A stretch of 64,000 bases of DNA from Branchiostoma floridae (GCF_000003815.2 NC_049988.1:4490197-4554196), one strand, 5' to 3'. Counted from the first letter of the stretch, positions 10,650-22,412 are shown. Notes: generated by a model from the letters alone, not told the origin. Program-made: numbers and translations.

Positions 10650-10705
10650 AGCTTTATTGGCACAACAAAAATTACAGTGACATTTGTATATAGTCAACTT
10701 TAAAC

Positions 10706-10761
<56 letters not shown>

Positions 10762-10982
10762 TGCACACAAAGAATGTAAAATGAATCTTAAAATTCTAAT
10801 TAAACAATATAGGATGATAAAATTCTGTGAGTAACTTGTTGCATAAAATATCATATATAGGAGGGCACTACATGACGAAGTGAACTTCATTTTTAATTTG
10901 CTTTGGACAAAATGGGCAGAACCTTTGGTCAGGGGCTAAATTGTAGTATCTTCTTGTTTCCATATTCAATAGATTAACTTTT
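10650..10982 (-). pseudogene. LINE ORF2 C-terminal remnant (CCHC) with 3' end
   Basis: On the minus strand the frame reads METRRYYNLAPDQRF, then CPFCPKQIKNEVHFVM, a stop, and CPPIYDILCNKLL. The C-x2-C-x8-H-x4-5-C arrangement is the zinc-knuckle-like C-terminal motif of many non-LTR reverse transcriptases. The internal stop shows it is dead. About 190 bases further on come the AC repeat and an AATAAA signal (minus strand, near 10655-10660), the expected 3' terminus. Confidence 0.65.
10707..10758. repeat. (AC)n microsatellite
   Basis: Twenty-five or so uninterrupted AC units inside the 3' end of a minus-strand LINE remnant. Confidence 0.95.
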
Positions 10983-11225
10983 CATAATTCACCAATTGGT
11001 AGACCTCCAAAAAACTATATTCCTGTTAAAATCACAGAACCCACTAATCATTAAAGACGTGGGACTTTTCATCAGCCACTGCCTCCAAAGAAGAAGTCAA
11101 ACCTCCCAGTAAACAATGTAGAATCATGTATATAGATAGCTGTATAGAATAGACACTTGTTACTTTTTACTGTCTGTACCCTTATCATTAGCCTACGGGC
11201 ATGGATTTGCAAATAACTGATTCAT
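10983..11225 (+). pseudogene. LINE 3' end remnant, plus strand
   Basis: This aligns with 4843-5130: AAAACTATATTCCTGTTAA, then ACCCACTAATCATTAAAG, CCACTGCCTCC and AAGAAGTCAAACC. It ends in the shared tail ATTAGCCTACGGGCATGG...TTTGCAAATAA. The frame is broken by stops. It abuts the minus-strand LINE remnant head to head. Confidence 0.6.
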
Positions 11226-11438
11226 CGAGTCTAGCAAATGTGCAGATATGCAGATTGTACTTTTCAGTACAATCCTGGTGTGTAACACCAACATGTTCTT
11301 TAACGGCTATGCAATACAAGCAACGATTGGTTGGTCCAAGGAGGTTTAACTTGATTGATCCATCCTCCTAGAAAATGTGATGGGCCATGATCATTTCATA
11401 CTACTCAACTTGCCGGCCTAAATGGGACTGAGCCTCGT

Positions 11439-11540
11439 CTATTTTTAGCACATCGACCTTCACGCTGATTGGCCTGGGCGGATCACGTGAGCGAGTCTCT
11501 TTTCTAAACAAAGGTGTTTGAATGTGGGCAAGATGGCGGA
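11439..11540 (+). promoter_or_regulatory. Candidate promoter with MEF2, CCAAT, E-box and YY1 sites
   Basis: In order the segment shows CTATTTTTAG (11439-11448, full MEF2 consensus), an inverted CCAAT box (ATTGG, 11468-11472), TCACGTGA (11483-11490, palindromic E-box of the USF/MITF/TFEB type) and AAGATGGCGG (11530-11539, the YY1 motif often found at or just after start sites of TATA-less genes). CpG density rises here relative to both flanks. Together with the GTAAGT donor downstream this resembles a TATA-less promoter on the plus strand. Confidence 0.5.
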
Positions 11541-11655
11541 GGCTGTGTCGGAGCTACGGTGATATCCCGCAGAAATCTGGCCGTACTGCATCTCTTACGG
11601 CTCTAGCCAACACGACAAGCCTGTGGATCGGTTCTCAACATCATCACCCCCGTCG
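11500..11655 (+). other. Candidate non-coding first exon
   Basis: A CpG-rich segment carries the YY1 motif and ends in a consensus donor (CG|GTAAGT, GT at 11656-11657). Its only early ATG (11533) opens a nine-codon uORF, MAEAVSELR, closed by TGA at 11560-11562, so the exon is probably leader sequence. The start coordinate is approximate. The likely splice partner on this strand is the acceptor at 62495, but another exon or a separate short transcript is possible. Confidence 0.42.
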
Positions 11656-12170
11656 GTAAGTTGTAATCGGCACGATAAATTGTCCGCCTTGGCTGTATTT
11701 GTTGATTTTTGTATGTACACACACCCCTCGGTACCTGGGCCGATCAGACCCACTTCCAGTCGCTTCGAGTCCGCGAGCGACCGGGTTTGCGTAGGTGACT
11801 TGCCTACTAAACAGCTTGTGCGGTAACCCTTCCATCCTACCAGCTCTATACGAGCTCTCTGTGGTGTCAAACAACACAGATCGTGCAGGAATAGCTTTAA
11901 AGACCAGCGATCGTCGCGATTTTTAAACATTTTTAAAATCCGCCATCGCCGGAAAGAGAGGTTTTCACTAGCTAGGAGGTGTGGCAAGAACCTTGGTTGG
12001 AGGGAGACGAAAGAAAAATCTGGCCGGCGATTTTTCTCTCTTTCTCAATGGGAATAGCCAGGTTTACCGATCTATAAGCAAATGATGGAGCGGATGGGCT
12101 GCTAAAAATACTCCAGTGGCTGGAGTCATTGATGTTTTTAGGACGGAGCAGAAGGAAGATGTGTTTATGT

Positions 12171-12240
12171 GTGCCAAGGCAGTGCTCACAGTGACTTTAG
12201 GTCACCGGGTTCGATTCCCAGACACAAGCAAGAAGAATAT
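12171..12240 (+). repeat. tRNA-like SINE fragment
   Basis: It contains GGTTCGATTCC, a perfect pol III B box, about 45 bases after a poorly conserved A-box region. No cloverleaf can be completed, so this is not a functional tRNA. Confidence 0.45.
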
Positions 12241-13145
12241 TGTCTTGAAACAATGGCAAGGAAGGGGAGAACGTTTGTAGTCTTATCAAGTATCATCAAC
12301 AACACATTGTTATGGAGAAGGTAAAAATAAGAAGACTGCCTTTTTGGCAGGTTTCCTAAATGCCTGAGTTTAAAATTGACATGTCTTAAATATTTACTCC
12401 TTTTCTTTGCCGACAGTAAGGTTGCCCATTATAGTACCAAGCAGGCTAGCCGACTGAAAATGCCAATCAGGCTTAAATAATTCAGTATGGGAAGAAAGTA
12501 AAACACGGTCCACTTGTCTGAACTCTTTTTGATTTTTGATTTGTCGTTGAAAATTGAAGAATTTTTCTCCTTTTCTTTTCTGGAATTCAGGAACATAATT
12601 TTCAACGTACAGCTCGAAAGTGTCAGTAAAGCTTTAGTAACGTAGCAGAGGGAATGAAAAGAAAGTGGGACAGAATGAGACAAACATCAGACATCAGCAG
12701 TGACTAATAAAGATTGATTTGCAGATGGTATCTAGTGCAGATGCTATCTGTCTAATGTAATGCTATCTAAGGCGCAGATGATGATGGTGATGTTATGTTT
12801 TATTGTTTATGAATATCAGGATTTTGAACGTATACATTTTTTGTGGTCATGTTGATAATTGGAAGCATTTGGGTCGAAGATGCTCTTTTCTTCTTTCAAT
12901 GAATTGCTTTAAATTCGTCACAACCATAACCAGAGCAGCATTGTGTTTGTGTGGTTTCGCGGAATGTTTGCCGTCATTGTAAAACGTTTCTCAGAAAATG
13001 GCCTCATTGTAGTCTCTCGCATGTTTGTTTGTGAACTGCCATTAGATGTACCAGTAGCACCAGGTTTGTATGTAGTAAGTTCAAGCTGCGTTAGACAAGC
13101 CTGTAAGGTTTCATCCACTCATACTGGGATGGAACCTTACTCTTT
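12241..13145. other. Unassigned unique stretch
   Basis: No gene or repeat family recognised. Simple GATGATG runs occur near 12775. Confidence 0.5.
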
Positions 13146-13494
13146 CAGTGCTCAAAATACCCACTTGCCCACTTGAAAATGCAACCACATTTTGCTTGGT
13201 GCAACATAGTTTTAAACCCAGGTTGCACACTGTGCAACCTCAAATTTTGCAGTTGGAGCACTGCCTTTCCCCCCTACCTACGTGCTTAACCTTGTTTTTT
13301 TTGTGATAACAGAAAACATATTACATGTACATTGTCACATATAACTGGAAGAAAAGATAATGGATAAGCATCTGATTTGAAGGAAGTGACAACTTAAAAA
13401 TGGGGCAACCTGAAATGTTGCTGGTGCAACCTGGATTTTGACTCAGGTTGCCACTTGGACAACCTGACTGTAAAAAGTATTTTTTCGGGCACCG
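13146..13494 (+). mobile_element. CAGNGCTCRAAATA-lineage MITE, GGTTGCAC subfamily, copy 1
   Basis: It starts CAGTGCTCAAAATAC and ends GTATTTTTTCGGGCACCG. Subterminal words GGTTGCAC/GTGCAACC recur at least seven times in both directions. Its skeleton matches the copies at 14353 and 50363. The target duplication is not clean. Confidence 0.68.
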
Positions 13495-14352
13495 CTTTTT
13501 TCAATAAGTGTGGTGGGGTCTTTAACATGCTCTCATCAGATACAGGACCTCTAGCTTTATATTCCATCCATGTAGATATCTCTTACTGAAGCTTGGTTTT
13601 TCATTTTTTGTGTCAAGTGACAAAATAACTAGTAGTAGTAAAGTGCCTTTCCCAAGGGCACAACTTTGGGGCTTGCTACCGCTTGTGAAAAAAAAGCTAC
13701 ATATGGAAAACAATTGTCAACATGTTGCCTTTTGCCTTATGGCCTACTTATTCGTTTATTCCTGGCAAATTATTTTAAATTTTCTTGGCAAATTTTGACC
13801 AATTTTTTTTCAGCATCCCATTTAGCATTTGCTGGAGACTGAAGTTAGCAATTGATGATGATTCAGGTACTTGTATGTTAGTACAGTACTAGAAATGCAC
13901 CAGGAAGTCGCGTTGGGGTTTCACGGAAAGGTGTGTGGGTGTACTCATTCCTGTATAGGCGCTGATATGAATTGAAAGAAAGGTATCACAGCTGACCCCT
14001 TACGCCCCCTCCCTCTTTTCATGTCGGCGGCGTCGACTCACGACCGTCCGTATTATCTTCCCTCGGAATTAATGTTTCAAATTAATGCGTCGTGTCAGGA
14101 AGAGGATATATAATATCCACCTGTATTATAGTTAATGTATAGCCTCAGGCACTACATGCATTTTAGCTGGATATTATTATACACATAGCTGATTTCAATA
14201 TGAATAAGTACATACAATTTGCAAATCTAAATAAAGAGCCCATTGTTGGTTCAATAGTTGAGTCGTGATATTAGGATTATAGGTGCACAACTGACTTAGG
14301 TGGCAGAATTAATGATATATTCTGGATAAAAACAAATCTTTTATAATGTTTA
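13495..14352. other. Unassigned stretch
   Basis: Nothing recognised; AT-rich, unique-looking. Confidence 0.5.
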
Positions 14353-14670
14353 CAGCGTGCAAAATACCACTTGCACACTTGCACATTGCAACCACTTTTT
14401 GCTTGGTGCAACTTACTTCTTAACTCAGGTTGCACAGTGTGCAACCTAGATTTTGAGCCTCAGAACATGATTTTGTTGTCAATTTACTTGGAAGAAAAAA
14501 TGGACCAATAGTAATATGATAGTAAAAGGTAATGTATGTATGTATGCAGGTATTTTTTTCAGAAGTTAGTGAATTGTAGGTGGTGCAATGTGAAATTCAG
14601 ATGTGCTACCTAGTTTTAGCCCAAGGTTGCACACTGTGCAACCTGGCCCAGAAAAGTATTTTGTACACTG
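14353..14670 (+). mobile_element. CAGNGCTCRAAATA-lineage MITE, GGTTGCAC subfamily, copy 2
   Basis: The ends are CAGCGTGCAAAATACC and AAAGTATTTTGTACACTG. Repeated words include GGTTGCACAGTGTGCAACC. Flanks GTTTA and ATTTA agree at four of five positions, compatible with a decayed 5-bp duplication. Confidence 0.75.
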
Positions 14671-15145
14671 ATTTAGAGTCATAATTCAATACATTTTTGT
14701 TATAGTATTATTTCATAGTTCCTGAGTTAACAAACAGTACCGCGATTCCCTAATTTTTGGTGGTAACAATAAATACAAGCTAACTGCTTCTATTCTAAAT
14801 GTTTGTGTTATGCAATAGTGTCATGTTTTTATGCCCCTGAATATTAACATATGCAATTTGCCAGGTTTGGCAAAAATCAGACTTTAAACAAATTGTAGTC
14901 TTGCAATTTTGTGTAGCTTTTCTTTTTGGGTTGCGATTTGCTTGTCTTTGTACCATATTAGCATTTGCCATTCCTCAAAGTGTGCCTAAAGATATGTACA
15001 TGTACCTATTAATGTCCATTTTGATCAGTGTACCATTAATCATTGGCACATAGTGACTCAGCAAAACTTTGAAGTATAATCAAATCACCTTTAGGGCAAC
15101 CTTGGGGAAAATTTAAAGGTTGCCCAGGTGCAACCTGTGATTTAT

Positions 15146-15497
15146 CAGGGCTCGAAATACTTTTTTCTGCATACCTGCAAGTTGGCGCAGGTAACATTGA
15201 AAATTACCTGCACCAGACAAATTTTACCTGCACCTTCTTAACTTACAAATGTAGGAAGTATGGCTCATACTAGAATTGTTTAGGAACCATTGCTATTTTA
15301 TTATCTTAAACTTCATAGGTGGTAACAGTCAATGCAGCTAATAACAATCCACATACACCTACATCAATAGGAAATTTGTTTATAAAACCCAGTACATGGA
15401 CCAGTGCAGGTTAGGTGCAGGTAGATACCAGAAATACATGCACATCTCCAATTTTACCTGCACTAACGTGCATATGCAGGTAATATTTCGAGCCCTG
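15146..15497 (+). mobile_element. CAGGGCTCGAAATA MITE, ACCTGCAC subfamily, copy 1
   Basis: The ends are CAGGGCTCGAAATACTTTTT and ATATTTCGAGCCCTG. An exact 5-bp duplication TTTAT flanks it (15141-15145, 15498-15502). Subterminal words ACCTGCAC/GTGCAGGT recur about eight times. It is 352 bp with no open frame. Confidence 0.88.
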
Positions 15498-16089
15498 TTT
15501 ATGACTGCATCTGAGCAATATGTCAAAGTGATATGAATCGTTGTGCATAGGGATTTTAAAATCCTATCTTTATGTAAACAAGGGTAACTGTCTGTGTATG
15601 TGTCACAGTAGAAACTTGGTAGAAATTACTATGATTTAGTATAAACTCTACTTCGCTCTTGCTATTTCTTTGACCGGTAAGCACCAAAACGTGTGGATGC
15701 CTGTGTTCATTTTCTAATTCACTAATTTTTTCTTTATGTCCTTTTTTCGGACTTGTCTAAGAAGAAAACTGGTTTTGCAGTTGTGCGTAATATTTTGATA
15801 TGCATACAAAATACTTGATATCCTGTTATCATGAGTTATGCAATGATGACGTGTATCGATACAAGAAATGTATACAAAACGGAAAAGGTTTTTGTGTTCA
15901 AATTCGAAAGCATCCTGTTTCTGTCTGATTGTCTGAAAAAATAAACTTAGTTTTTTCACAACCTACCCACATAGATTTGCATATTTCTGTTTTTGATAAG
16001 ACCTGTTTACCAAAAAGATGTTTACATTTTGATGTATATGATTGGATCTAGAGTTAGCCTTTACTAGTTTTAGACACTTGTGGTATTGT
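15498..16089. other. Mostly unassigned; one MITE fragment
   Basis: 15640-15690 is an inverted fragment of the GGTACCGG MITE interior (CTACTTCGCTCTTGCTATTT). Nothing else recognised. Confidence 0.5.
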
Positions 16090-16168
16090 TTTTACACTGT
16101 TTGAATCTCTCATGTTACCTGCCATTAGCCCATGGGCAAGAATTCGCAATAAACTTTACATTAAAAAA
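16090..16168 (+). repeat. LINE 3' tail
   Basis: CCATTAGCCCATGGGCAAGA, then ATTCGCAATAAAC, matches the tail of the LINE fragments at 5090 and 23070. The GCCC/GGGC self-complementarity is conserved although the loop differs. Confidence 0.6.
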
Positions 16169-16552
16169 ATATATATCTCAACTGTGGACAGATGTCAGTA
16201 ATATGAGAATGTTATTATTCAGAATTTATAATCTTCAACTTTTGTTTTTTTGTTCTCGATCAAGATAAATTGCCATTTTAGTGAATATCAAAAGACTACA
16301 TTCTAAAAATATTATATAGTCACCTTGAAAAGTGGCTTTTCAAAGAAAGGTACAGGAACTAGAACAAGTCCTGTTTATATATTCAATCTCAATATTGAAA
16401 TATTCAATCAATCAATCAATGGCCTTTATATAGACCATGTGGCTATATTGGCCTGAGCCAACCCCTCTAGGGGCCATTGGAAGGTCAGAGGTCAAAGGTT
16501 AAAGTACATCAATATTGCGGTAGTATGGGTCATGCTTTAAGCGTGAAGTATA

Positions 16553-16770
16553 CTGTAAATGCATTTAATTTCGCGGGGATTTAATTTCGCGGTAGCGGGA
16601 AGAAGGACTTTTCGCGTTGGTTTTACAAAAATGTAAGTTCGCGGTAGCACCATGCACTCTAGTGTCTTATTGCCATGGAAAAATGTTTGCAGTGGTTTTA
16701 AGTTCGCGGTGAAGCGGCCACCACGAAAAACGTGAACATTGATCCACCGCGAACGTTTCTGCATTTACAG
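16553..16770. mobile_element. CGCGGTGG-type MITE, complete
   Basis: TA on both sides, ends CTGTAAATGCATTTAATTTC and GTTTCTGCATTTACAG, 218 bp, same palindromic body as the copy at 2556. Confidence 0.85.
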
Positions 16771-16974
16771 TAACAAACAAAAAGATTTATTGTCTTTCGG
16801 ATAAATTTTGATATTGAAAGTCTTATACCATATTTTTAAAATTCAAATATCTAGCAAAGGTGGTGCTACAGTTCTGGGAAGAATGCAAAACTATACATAC
16901 TGTTTTCATGTACGTCTTTTCTATTCTGAGCGATTTTGTAAATTGTCTGAATCATAGATTCATAGCAAGCACTG

Positions 16975-17065
16975 GCTTCGATCATCGACTTGTTGGTCAC
17001 CGGGTTAGGAGGTTAGGGGTTCAATTCTCGGCATTGCTGCCTTGACGAGAAAGGCACTTTCAGGG
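16975..17065 (+). repeat. tRNA-like SINE fragment
   Basis: A GGTTCAATTCT B-box-like word follows GGTCACCGGGTTAGGAGG. No complete tRNA fold. Confidence 0.4.
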
Positions 17066-17353
17066 TTGGACAACTTTTCTAAAAATGTCCTATCGGGCAA
17101 GTATATTACTTGCCCGAACTAACTTTTCACTTGCCCGAAATTGAAACATGTCAAGCTGATGTAACTTACTGTAAATCGAGACAAATTTTTGCAGTACTTT
17201 GAAACTTTGCAGAAAACATTGGAACCATATGTTCTGTGTTTCACTACAAATACTTCGGATGTTTCAACTCTGTGTTCAGAAACACTGCAAACTCTTATCT
17301 TTTTTACCATGCTGTAAAACTTAAGGGCAGCAAAATTACATGAATTTACAGTA

Positions 17354-17561
17354 CTGTAAATGCATTTAAGTTTACGGGGATTTAATTTCCCGTTAGCAGG
17401 AAAAGGGACTTTTCGCGGTGGTTTTAATTTCGCGGTAGCACCATGCACTGTAGTATCTTAATACCCTGGAAAAATATTCTCGGTGGTTTTAAATTCGCGG
17501 TGAGATGGCCAACGCGAAAACCGCGAACATAAATCCACCGCGAACATTTCTGCATTTACAG
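17354..17561. mobile_element. CGCGGTGG-type MITE, complete
   Basis: TA-flanked, with ends CTGTAAATGCATTTAAG and ATTTCTGCATTTACAG, 208 bp. It lies 583 bases after the copy at 16553 in the same orientation. Confidence 0.85.
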
Positions 17562-17811
17562 TAATCCATAGCTGTAACTATGCCGTCATGTTGTTTTGTA
17601 TCCCTATCAGGTCAATACTACATGGCTATTGAATATGCAGGAGGCCAATGTCAATCTGAAGTACTCTTGTAGAGGTTTAACCCCTTGAGTGGGATCACTA
17701 ATCCTTGCTTGACCTCTTGACTAAGAATGGAGAGTTTTGTACTTGTAGTGTTAGTAAAAACTGCAGCTGAAAATCTGGTCAGGAAGAATTCAACATTGAG
17801 GTGTGGTGATG

Positions 17812-17952
17812 TCTGTGTGGCACAAGCGGTAAAGCAACCCAATTGCATGGCCGTTTGGATCAAATTCTTGTGATCTGTGGTACGGAGTTCAATTCTAGCA
17901 ATGTCTAGAGTTGGCCCCAGTTCAATTCTAGCAATGTCTAGAGTTGGCCCCA
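17812..17952 (+). repeat. tRNA-derived SINE with internal 33-bp duplication
   Basis: TGGCACAAGCGG (A box) and GAGTTCAATTC (B box, perfect core) are about 65 bases apart. The 33 bases from 17886, which include the B box, are repeated exactly at 17919. The duplicated B box is unusual and probably arose by slippage. Confidence 0.62.
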
Positions 17953-18039
17953 GTTCGGACACGTGATAAGGGACTGCACTTGTAATTTTGGTTGGTGACG
18001 TTAAGTCATTTGCCCTATATATTTGATTTTCAGGTATAA

Positions 18040-18518
18040 GGTCTCATACCGGACTTATGCCGTCCCCTTTATAACAATGCTTAATTATGCAACTTTAATG
18101 GGCGAAAATCCAATAAAGAAACAGTTCGGCCGCAGACGTTTTAATTTCTATTTCAAGATCACATATCCAGTAATCAATAAAAAAATTGTTTCCAAAATCT
18201 GACCGGACAATCGATTTTTATAACATCTATAACTGCACATAAATACTATCCAAAAAGTGGGGCTTTCCTTCAGTGACCCGCTGACCACATTACTCAGGAC
18301 AAACAAACGTACACGTCCGAGAATCGCCCAAATGCCGAAACTTTTCCAACCGATCCTGTCAGAAATATACAACCTTTCATCTCAAATCCTTCGATATGAC
18401 ATGGGAGCGATAAAAGGCAATTTATCATCTACATAAACACACGATTTTGGGGCCCCATTCATATTTCGGAGGGAATACTTCTGAGTGCCCACCAGCGGAG
18501 TAATACCAGAACGAGACC
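18040..18518. mobile_element. TTAA-flanked element, GGTCTCAT ends, copy 1
   Basis: The left flank is ATAA and the right flank TTAA. The ends are GGTCTCATACC and GAACGAGACC. The right subterminal part (CAGCGGAGTAATACC) matches the copy at 19634. A TTAA target suggests the piggyBac/Kolobok type. There is no transposase frame in 479 bp. Confidence 0.65.
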
Positions 18519-18522
18519 TTAA

Positions 18523-19629
18523 GCCCCAAGTGTCAAACCCCTGCACACAAAAGAACACAACTCACTTGTCGAGAAAAGTAGGAATGACCAGGTATACTAA
18601 ATGCACATACAAGGACATGGGCCTTAGCAAAGCCCCATTTCACTACTAAGTTGTAACTATCAAAAAAGCACCATACTTTGCCTTCAGTTAGACTAACGTT
18701 CAACTGCTTGATACATTTTTACCCACCAACACAGGTGAACTTGAAATGCTAATTTTTAATAGAACATGGTTTGAAGATTTTATGATATTTTTCTGGCAAT
18801 TCCACCAAAAATGAGCCAAATCTGTTAGTGTCTTAGTTTTACTCATTTTGAGGCCACAACAAGTGTGATTTCTTGGTTGTCACATTTTTGCAGGAAACGG
18901 TATGCCTTTCAAAATTAAAATTACACCCCTGTCCAAGTGGTTCAGTCCAGCCAATAATATCAGGCAGGACTGTTTCATTTAGGTTGTTGGGGGTGGGGGT
19001 GGGGGGGGGGACATTTTAATTACACCGCAAAAATGGCAAAAGTAAAAACAAACAAACAAACAAAAACTGTCCAGATGTGAACTATGAAAATATTTGTGCT
19101 CCCCTCTGGTGGAAAAATGGACTAATCTGAGCAAAATTTCCCCAAGAAGAAATTTGTGAGGAAAAATGATTAAAAATGATAGAAACAAATCTAGTAATGT
19201 ACTGAGTGTAGGCTCTACCTCTGAAGTTCAAAAAGTGGTCCCACGCGCCCTTTGTGAGGAATGTTGTATAATGCATATTAATGAGTTATGTAAGCTGTTT
19301 TTCCCAAGTCACCTTGTTGTGTGCTTTGTGTAGTCCACGCATACACAGGAAGTGGTATGATATTTTTAGCTGCACAATCATATGTTATTGTTGTATGAAA
19401 ACTGAAATACTTGTTCAGCCTTTCATTGTTTCTTTGTATCCATATATAGCTGGTATAAAAGCCCTTCGGCGTAACACACCAGCTTTTTCATCTATATCTG
19501 TATAGCCGGTATAACCGCCCTTTGGCGTAACACACCCCCTTCGGTGGCACACTGTGTAGTAGCAGCTTGTCATAGTGCATTTAACGACCTGTCACACCTA
19601 ACCTTTGCGCATCTAGCTGTGAGCATTCC
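18523..19629. other. Unassigned stretch
   Basis: No gene seen. A G-rich run lies near 18989-19010 and a (CAAA)n run near 19047. CCGGTATAACCGCCC-like words repeat at 19450 and 19505. Confidence 0.5.
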
Positions 19630-19633
19630 TTAA

Positions 19634-20117
19634 GGTCTCATTGATGAGTTTCTTCTTCCCATAGACTTCTATGTTATAATTCGTGGTTTGAATGGGCGCA
19701 TTTCTAATGAAGCTACGTGAAATTTCAGCAGATTTTTCATTCTATGTCGAGCACATTTACCCTATATCGTGGGAAAAAATTGCCAACGTAAACTATACGT
19801 AGGAACTTTTTTTTATAGCAATTACAAACTACGATTAGTCAATCCCCACAAAAGGCACTTTTTCGCTGCTAGTGTACAACCGCACCACTCAGAACCCACG
19901 ACTGTGTACCTCCGACCTAGCGCGCGGCTGCAAAACTTTACCTGCTAATTTCTTCAGTTACAAATAAGCTTTCACCAATCATCAAAACTTTTGAGATCAG
20001 TTCCGCTGGCTAAAAGGGAATTTCTCACCGCTAAAAACATGCGTCCGTGCAGCCGTTCATTTTTGGCTCGGATCTCTTTTAGGGTACCCACTCGCGGAGT
20101 AATACATCAATGAGACC
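19634..20117. mobile_element. TTAA-flanked element, GGTCTCATTGATG ends, copy 2
   Basis: Exact TTAA on both sides (19630-19633, 20118-20121). Perfect 13-base inverted ends GGTCTCATTGATG and CATCAATGAGACC. It is 484 bp and non-autonomous. Confidence 0.82.
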
Positions 20118-20401
20118 TTAAGTACAGCATGATCTAGTGACGATACAAAGTAAAATGAAGTAAGGTAGTAAAAACAGATAGGGGAGGGGGCGTGGGGAGG
20201 TGGGCGTTGAATGTAGTTCGAACCAGTTTGCTGTTGGATGTGATTTTTTACTACTATCGTGCAATCACATCATAGTGAGAAATAGATCTATTATATAAAC
20301 TATAATTAATGGAACTTACCTGAATCCGATTTGCAAGGCTAAGTTAGTATCAACGGGGCCTTAGTAAGTTAGTAGGTTTTTTTTGACATTCTACTTTATT
20401 A

Positions 20402-20759
20402 GGCACGATCTACACACAGTTTTTCCCGATATCGGCGAGCTTACAACCTCTCGCCGACAGCGTTTTTTCATCGTCTAGATGGAACTACTATATCGCCATT
20501 ACTATATCGGGAAAATTTCTCCCGCAAGGTCCAGACCATTCGTACGATACCTTACCGATAGCTTAGCAGGGGTCCCCGACAGCTTCGCGCGCGTGTAGAT
20601 GCTTCCCGACTTCGGGAAGGCTCATTAGCATATAACGCCATTTGGAAAATCGCGCTATATGATTATGACTGCAAGCGCCATGGGTGTCCGGCCCCCTACG
20701 TTCTAGATCCCTCCCGACATCTCCACAGATATCGGTAAAAACTGTGTGTAGATTGGGCC
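20402..20759. mobile_element. Harbinger-like MITE, TTA duplication
   Basis: TTA flanks both sides. The ends GGCACGATCTACACACAGTT and AACTGTGTGTAGATTGGGCC are inverted, and CCCGATATCGG words lie inside. A TTA duplication fits PIF/Harbinger. 358 bp without a transposase. Confidence 0.75.
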
Positions 20760-20768
20760 TTATATGTC

Positions 20769-20922
20769 GTGCACCTAATTTTTTAGATTGGGTGCACCAG
20801 TGTAGTCTGTGTAACACAAACTCCGCTGTCCAGGGCTGTAACTGTTTGGCGGGCTGCTGTAAGCGAGATTTAATCAGGCTAGCACCAGTGCACCTAATCC
20901 CACAAATGCATTTTGAGCCCTG
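20769..20922 (-). mobile_element. Fragment of CAGGGCTCGAAATA MITE, GGTGCACC subfamily
   Basis: On the minus strand it starts CAGGGCTCAAAATGCATTT and continues GATTAGGTGCACTGGTG, the same left end as the copies at 38356, 52345 and 61018. The other end is lost at the junction with the Harbinger-like element. Confidence 0.7.
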
Positions 20923-21486
20923 AAAAATAAGATGCGCCAAAAAGCAGTTACTCTTGAAGCAACTCGATATAATTTTGGACACGGTCAGGCGACTTTCGTT
21001 AGTGACACTGGATGATCTTGTTAAGTAAAAGTAAAAACAAGGTTGATATGACTATTATTAGTATGATCTCGTGAAGTGGTTTTGACTTGAAAGAGATGTA
21101 GAATTCAAGGTATAATTTTGGTATGCAGAGTCCTCCCCAGAGGATGGAATAACGGAGGCCCTCCACTATACTCTTAGCCCAGTTTCTTCCCTATTTTCTT
21201 GGTTAATTTTGCTAAAATTAATAAGAATTCACAGATTTTTATGCCAAGTGACATCACTTTTCCAGTCAACATTGTCTGCAAAAACTTTTGAATGGGCGAT
21301 GATCAAAACAATAGTCGTTTTGCCAATTCATAACAAAGGAATATTGTAATATATCATACTTTTAGTAGTTGACACCATCTGCATTTTCATGAAAGCTCAG
21401 TGTTGGTTCGTGTTATTTTTGCCTGCCCCTCCACTATACTAAAAAATTTGGGGGAGAACCCTGGGTATGAGACATTTGTGCCATTG

Positions 21487-21830
21487 CAGGGCTCAAAATA
21501 CTTTTTTCTGCATACATGCACTGGTGCAGGTAACATTGAAAATTACCTGCACCAGAAAAATTTTACCTGCACCACTCTGAATTAAGGAAGTATGGATCAT
21601 AGTAAAAATTGTTCAGGAACAATTGCTATTAATTCTTTTATTCTTTATAGGTGGTAACATTTGATGCAGCTAATAGCAATCTATATACACCTACATCCTA
21701 GGGCATTTATGTATAAAACCCAGTACATAAACCAATGCAGGTTAGGTGCAGGTAGACACCAGAAATACCTGCACAGCTCCAATTTTACCTGCACTAACAT
21801 GCATATATGCAGGTGGTATTTCGAGCCCTG
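21487..21830 (+). mobile_element. CAGGGCTCGAAATA MITE, ACCTGCAC subfamily, copy 2
   Basis: Exact 5-bp duplication CATTG (21482-21486, 21831-21835). The ends are CAGGGCTCAAAATAC and GTATTTCGAGCCCTG, with ACCTGCACC words in both arms. 344 bp. Confidence 0.9.
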
Positions 21831-21835
21831 CATTG

Positions 21836-22404
21836 TCTGGTGACACGTCAGTCCAGTGTGTTCATTCAGTTGTCAGAATGGTCATGTGTTACAATTTAAC
21901 ACAATTGGTTGCACAACAGGTATGTGAAATGGACATTTACATGTCACTTCGTACAAAATGTACATATGACTGTGTGTTTGTATTATAAACTCTAAAAACT
22001 GGGTATGTATACGTATATGTTTATGTATTTTTATGCACCAAAATTGGAGCTGTACAACTAATTTTTGACTGTGGTTGCTCAGTGCACATAGAAATGTGTA
22101 TAAGGTTACATATGTAAATCAAAAAGGTTGTAACACTAGTATTACAGCCTATATGCAACATTTCAATTGTCACTTAAAATGATAAAGACTTTTTTTGTTT
22201 AATTTGAAACTGTCATAAACCCTAGTCGTTCCATTGCACCACTTCACATCTTCATTTTCGCAGAAAATTGACCCAAATAGCACTCCTTCTCGCAGAAGGC
22301 AATGAAATTTCTAAGAAAAAATTATTTCCGGTCAATTACTAAATTAGTCTGCATTTTTTTCTTGGAAAGAATATTAGATTCAATGAAGAATGTTCCAAAT
22401 GACA
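21836..22404. other. Unassigned stretch
   Basis: No gene or repeat family recognised. Confidence 0.5.
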
Positions 22405-22412
22405 TTCTGTCC

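Noticed and set aside
11595-11987. 130-codon minus-strand frame
   Set aside because: It overlaps the plus-strand promoter/first-exon signals and looks like an open frame in CpG-rich DNA, with no recognised protein.
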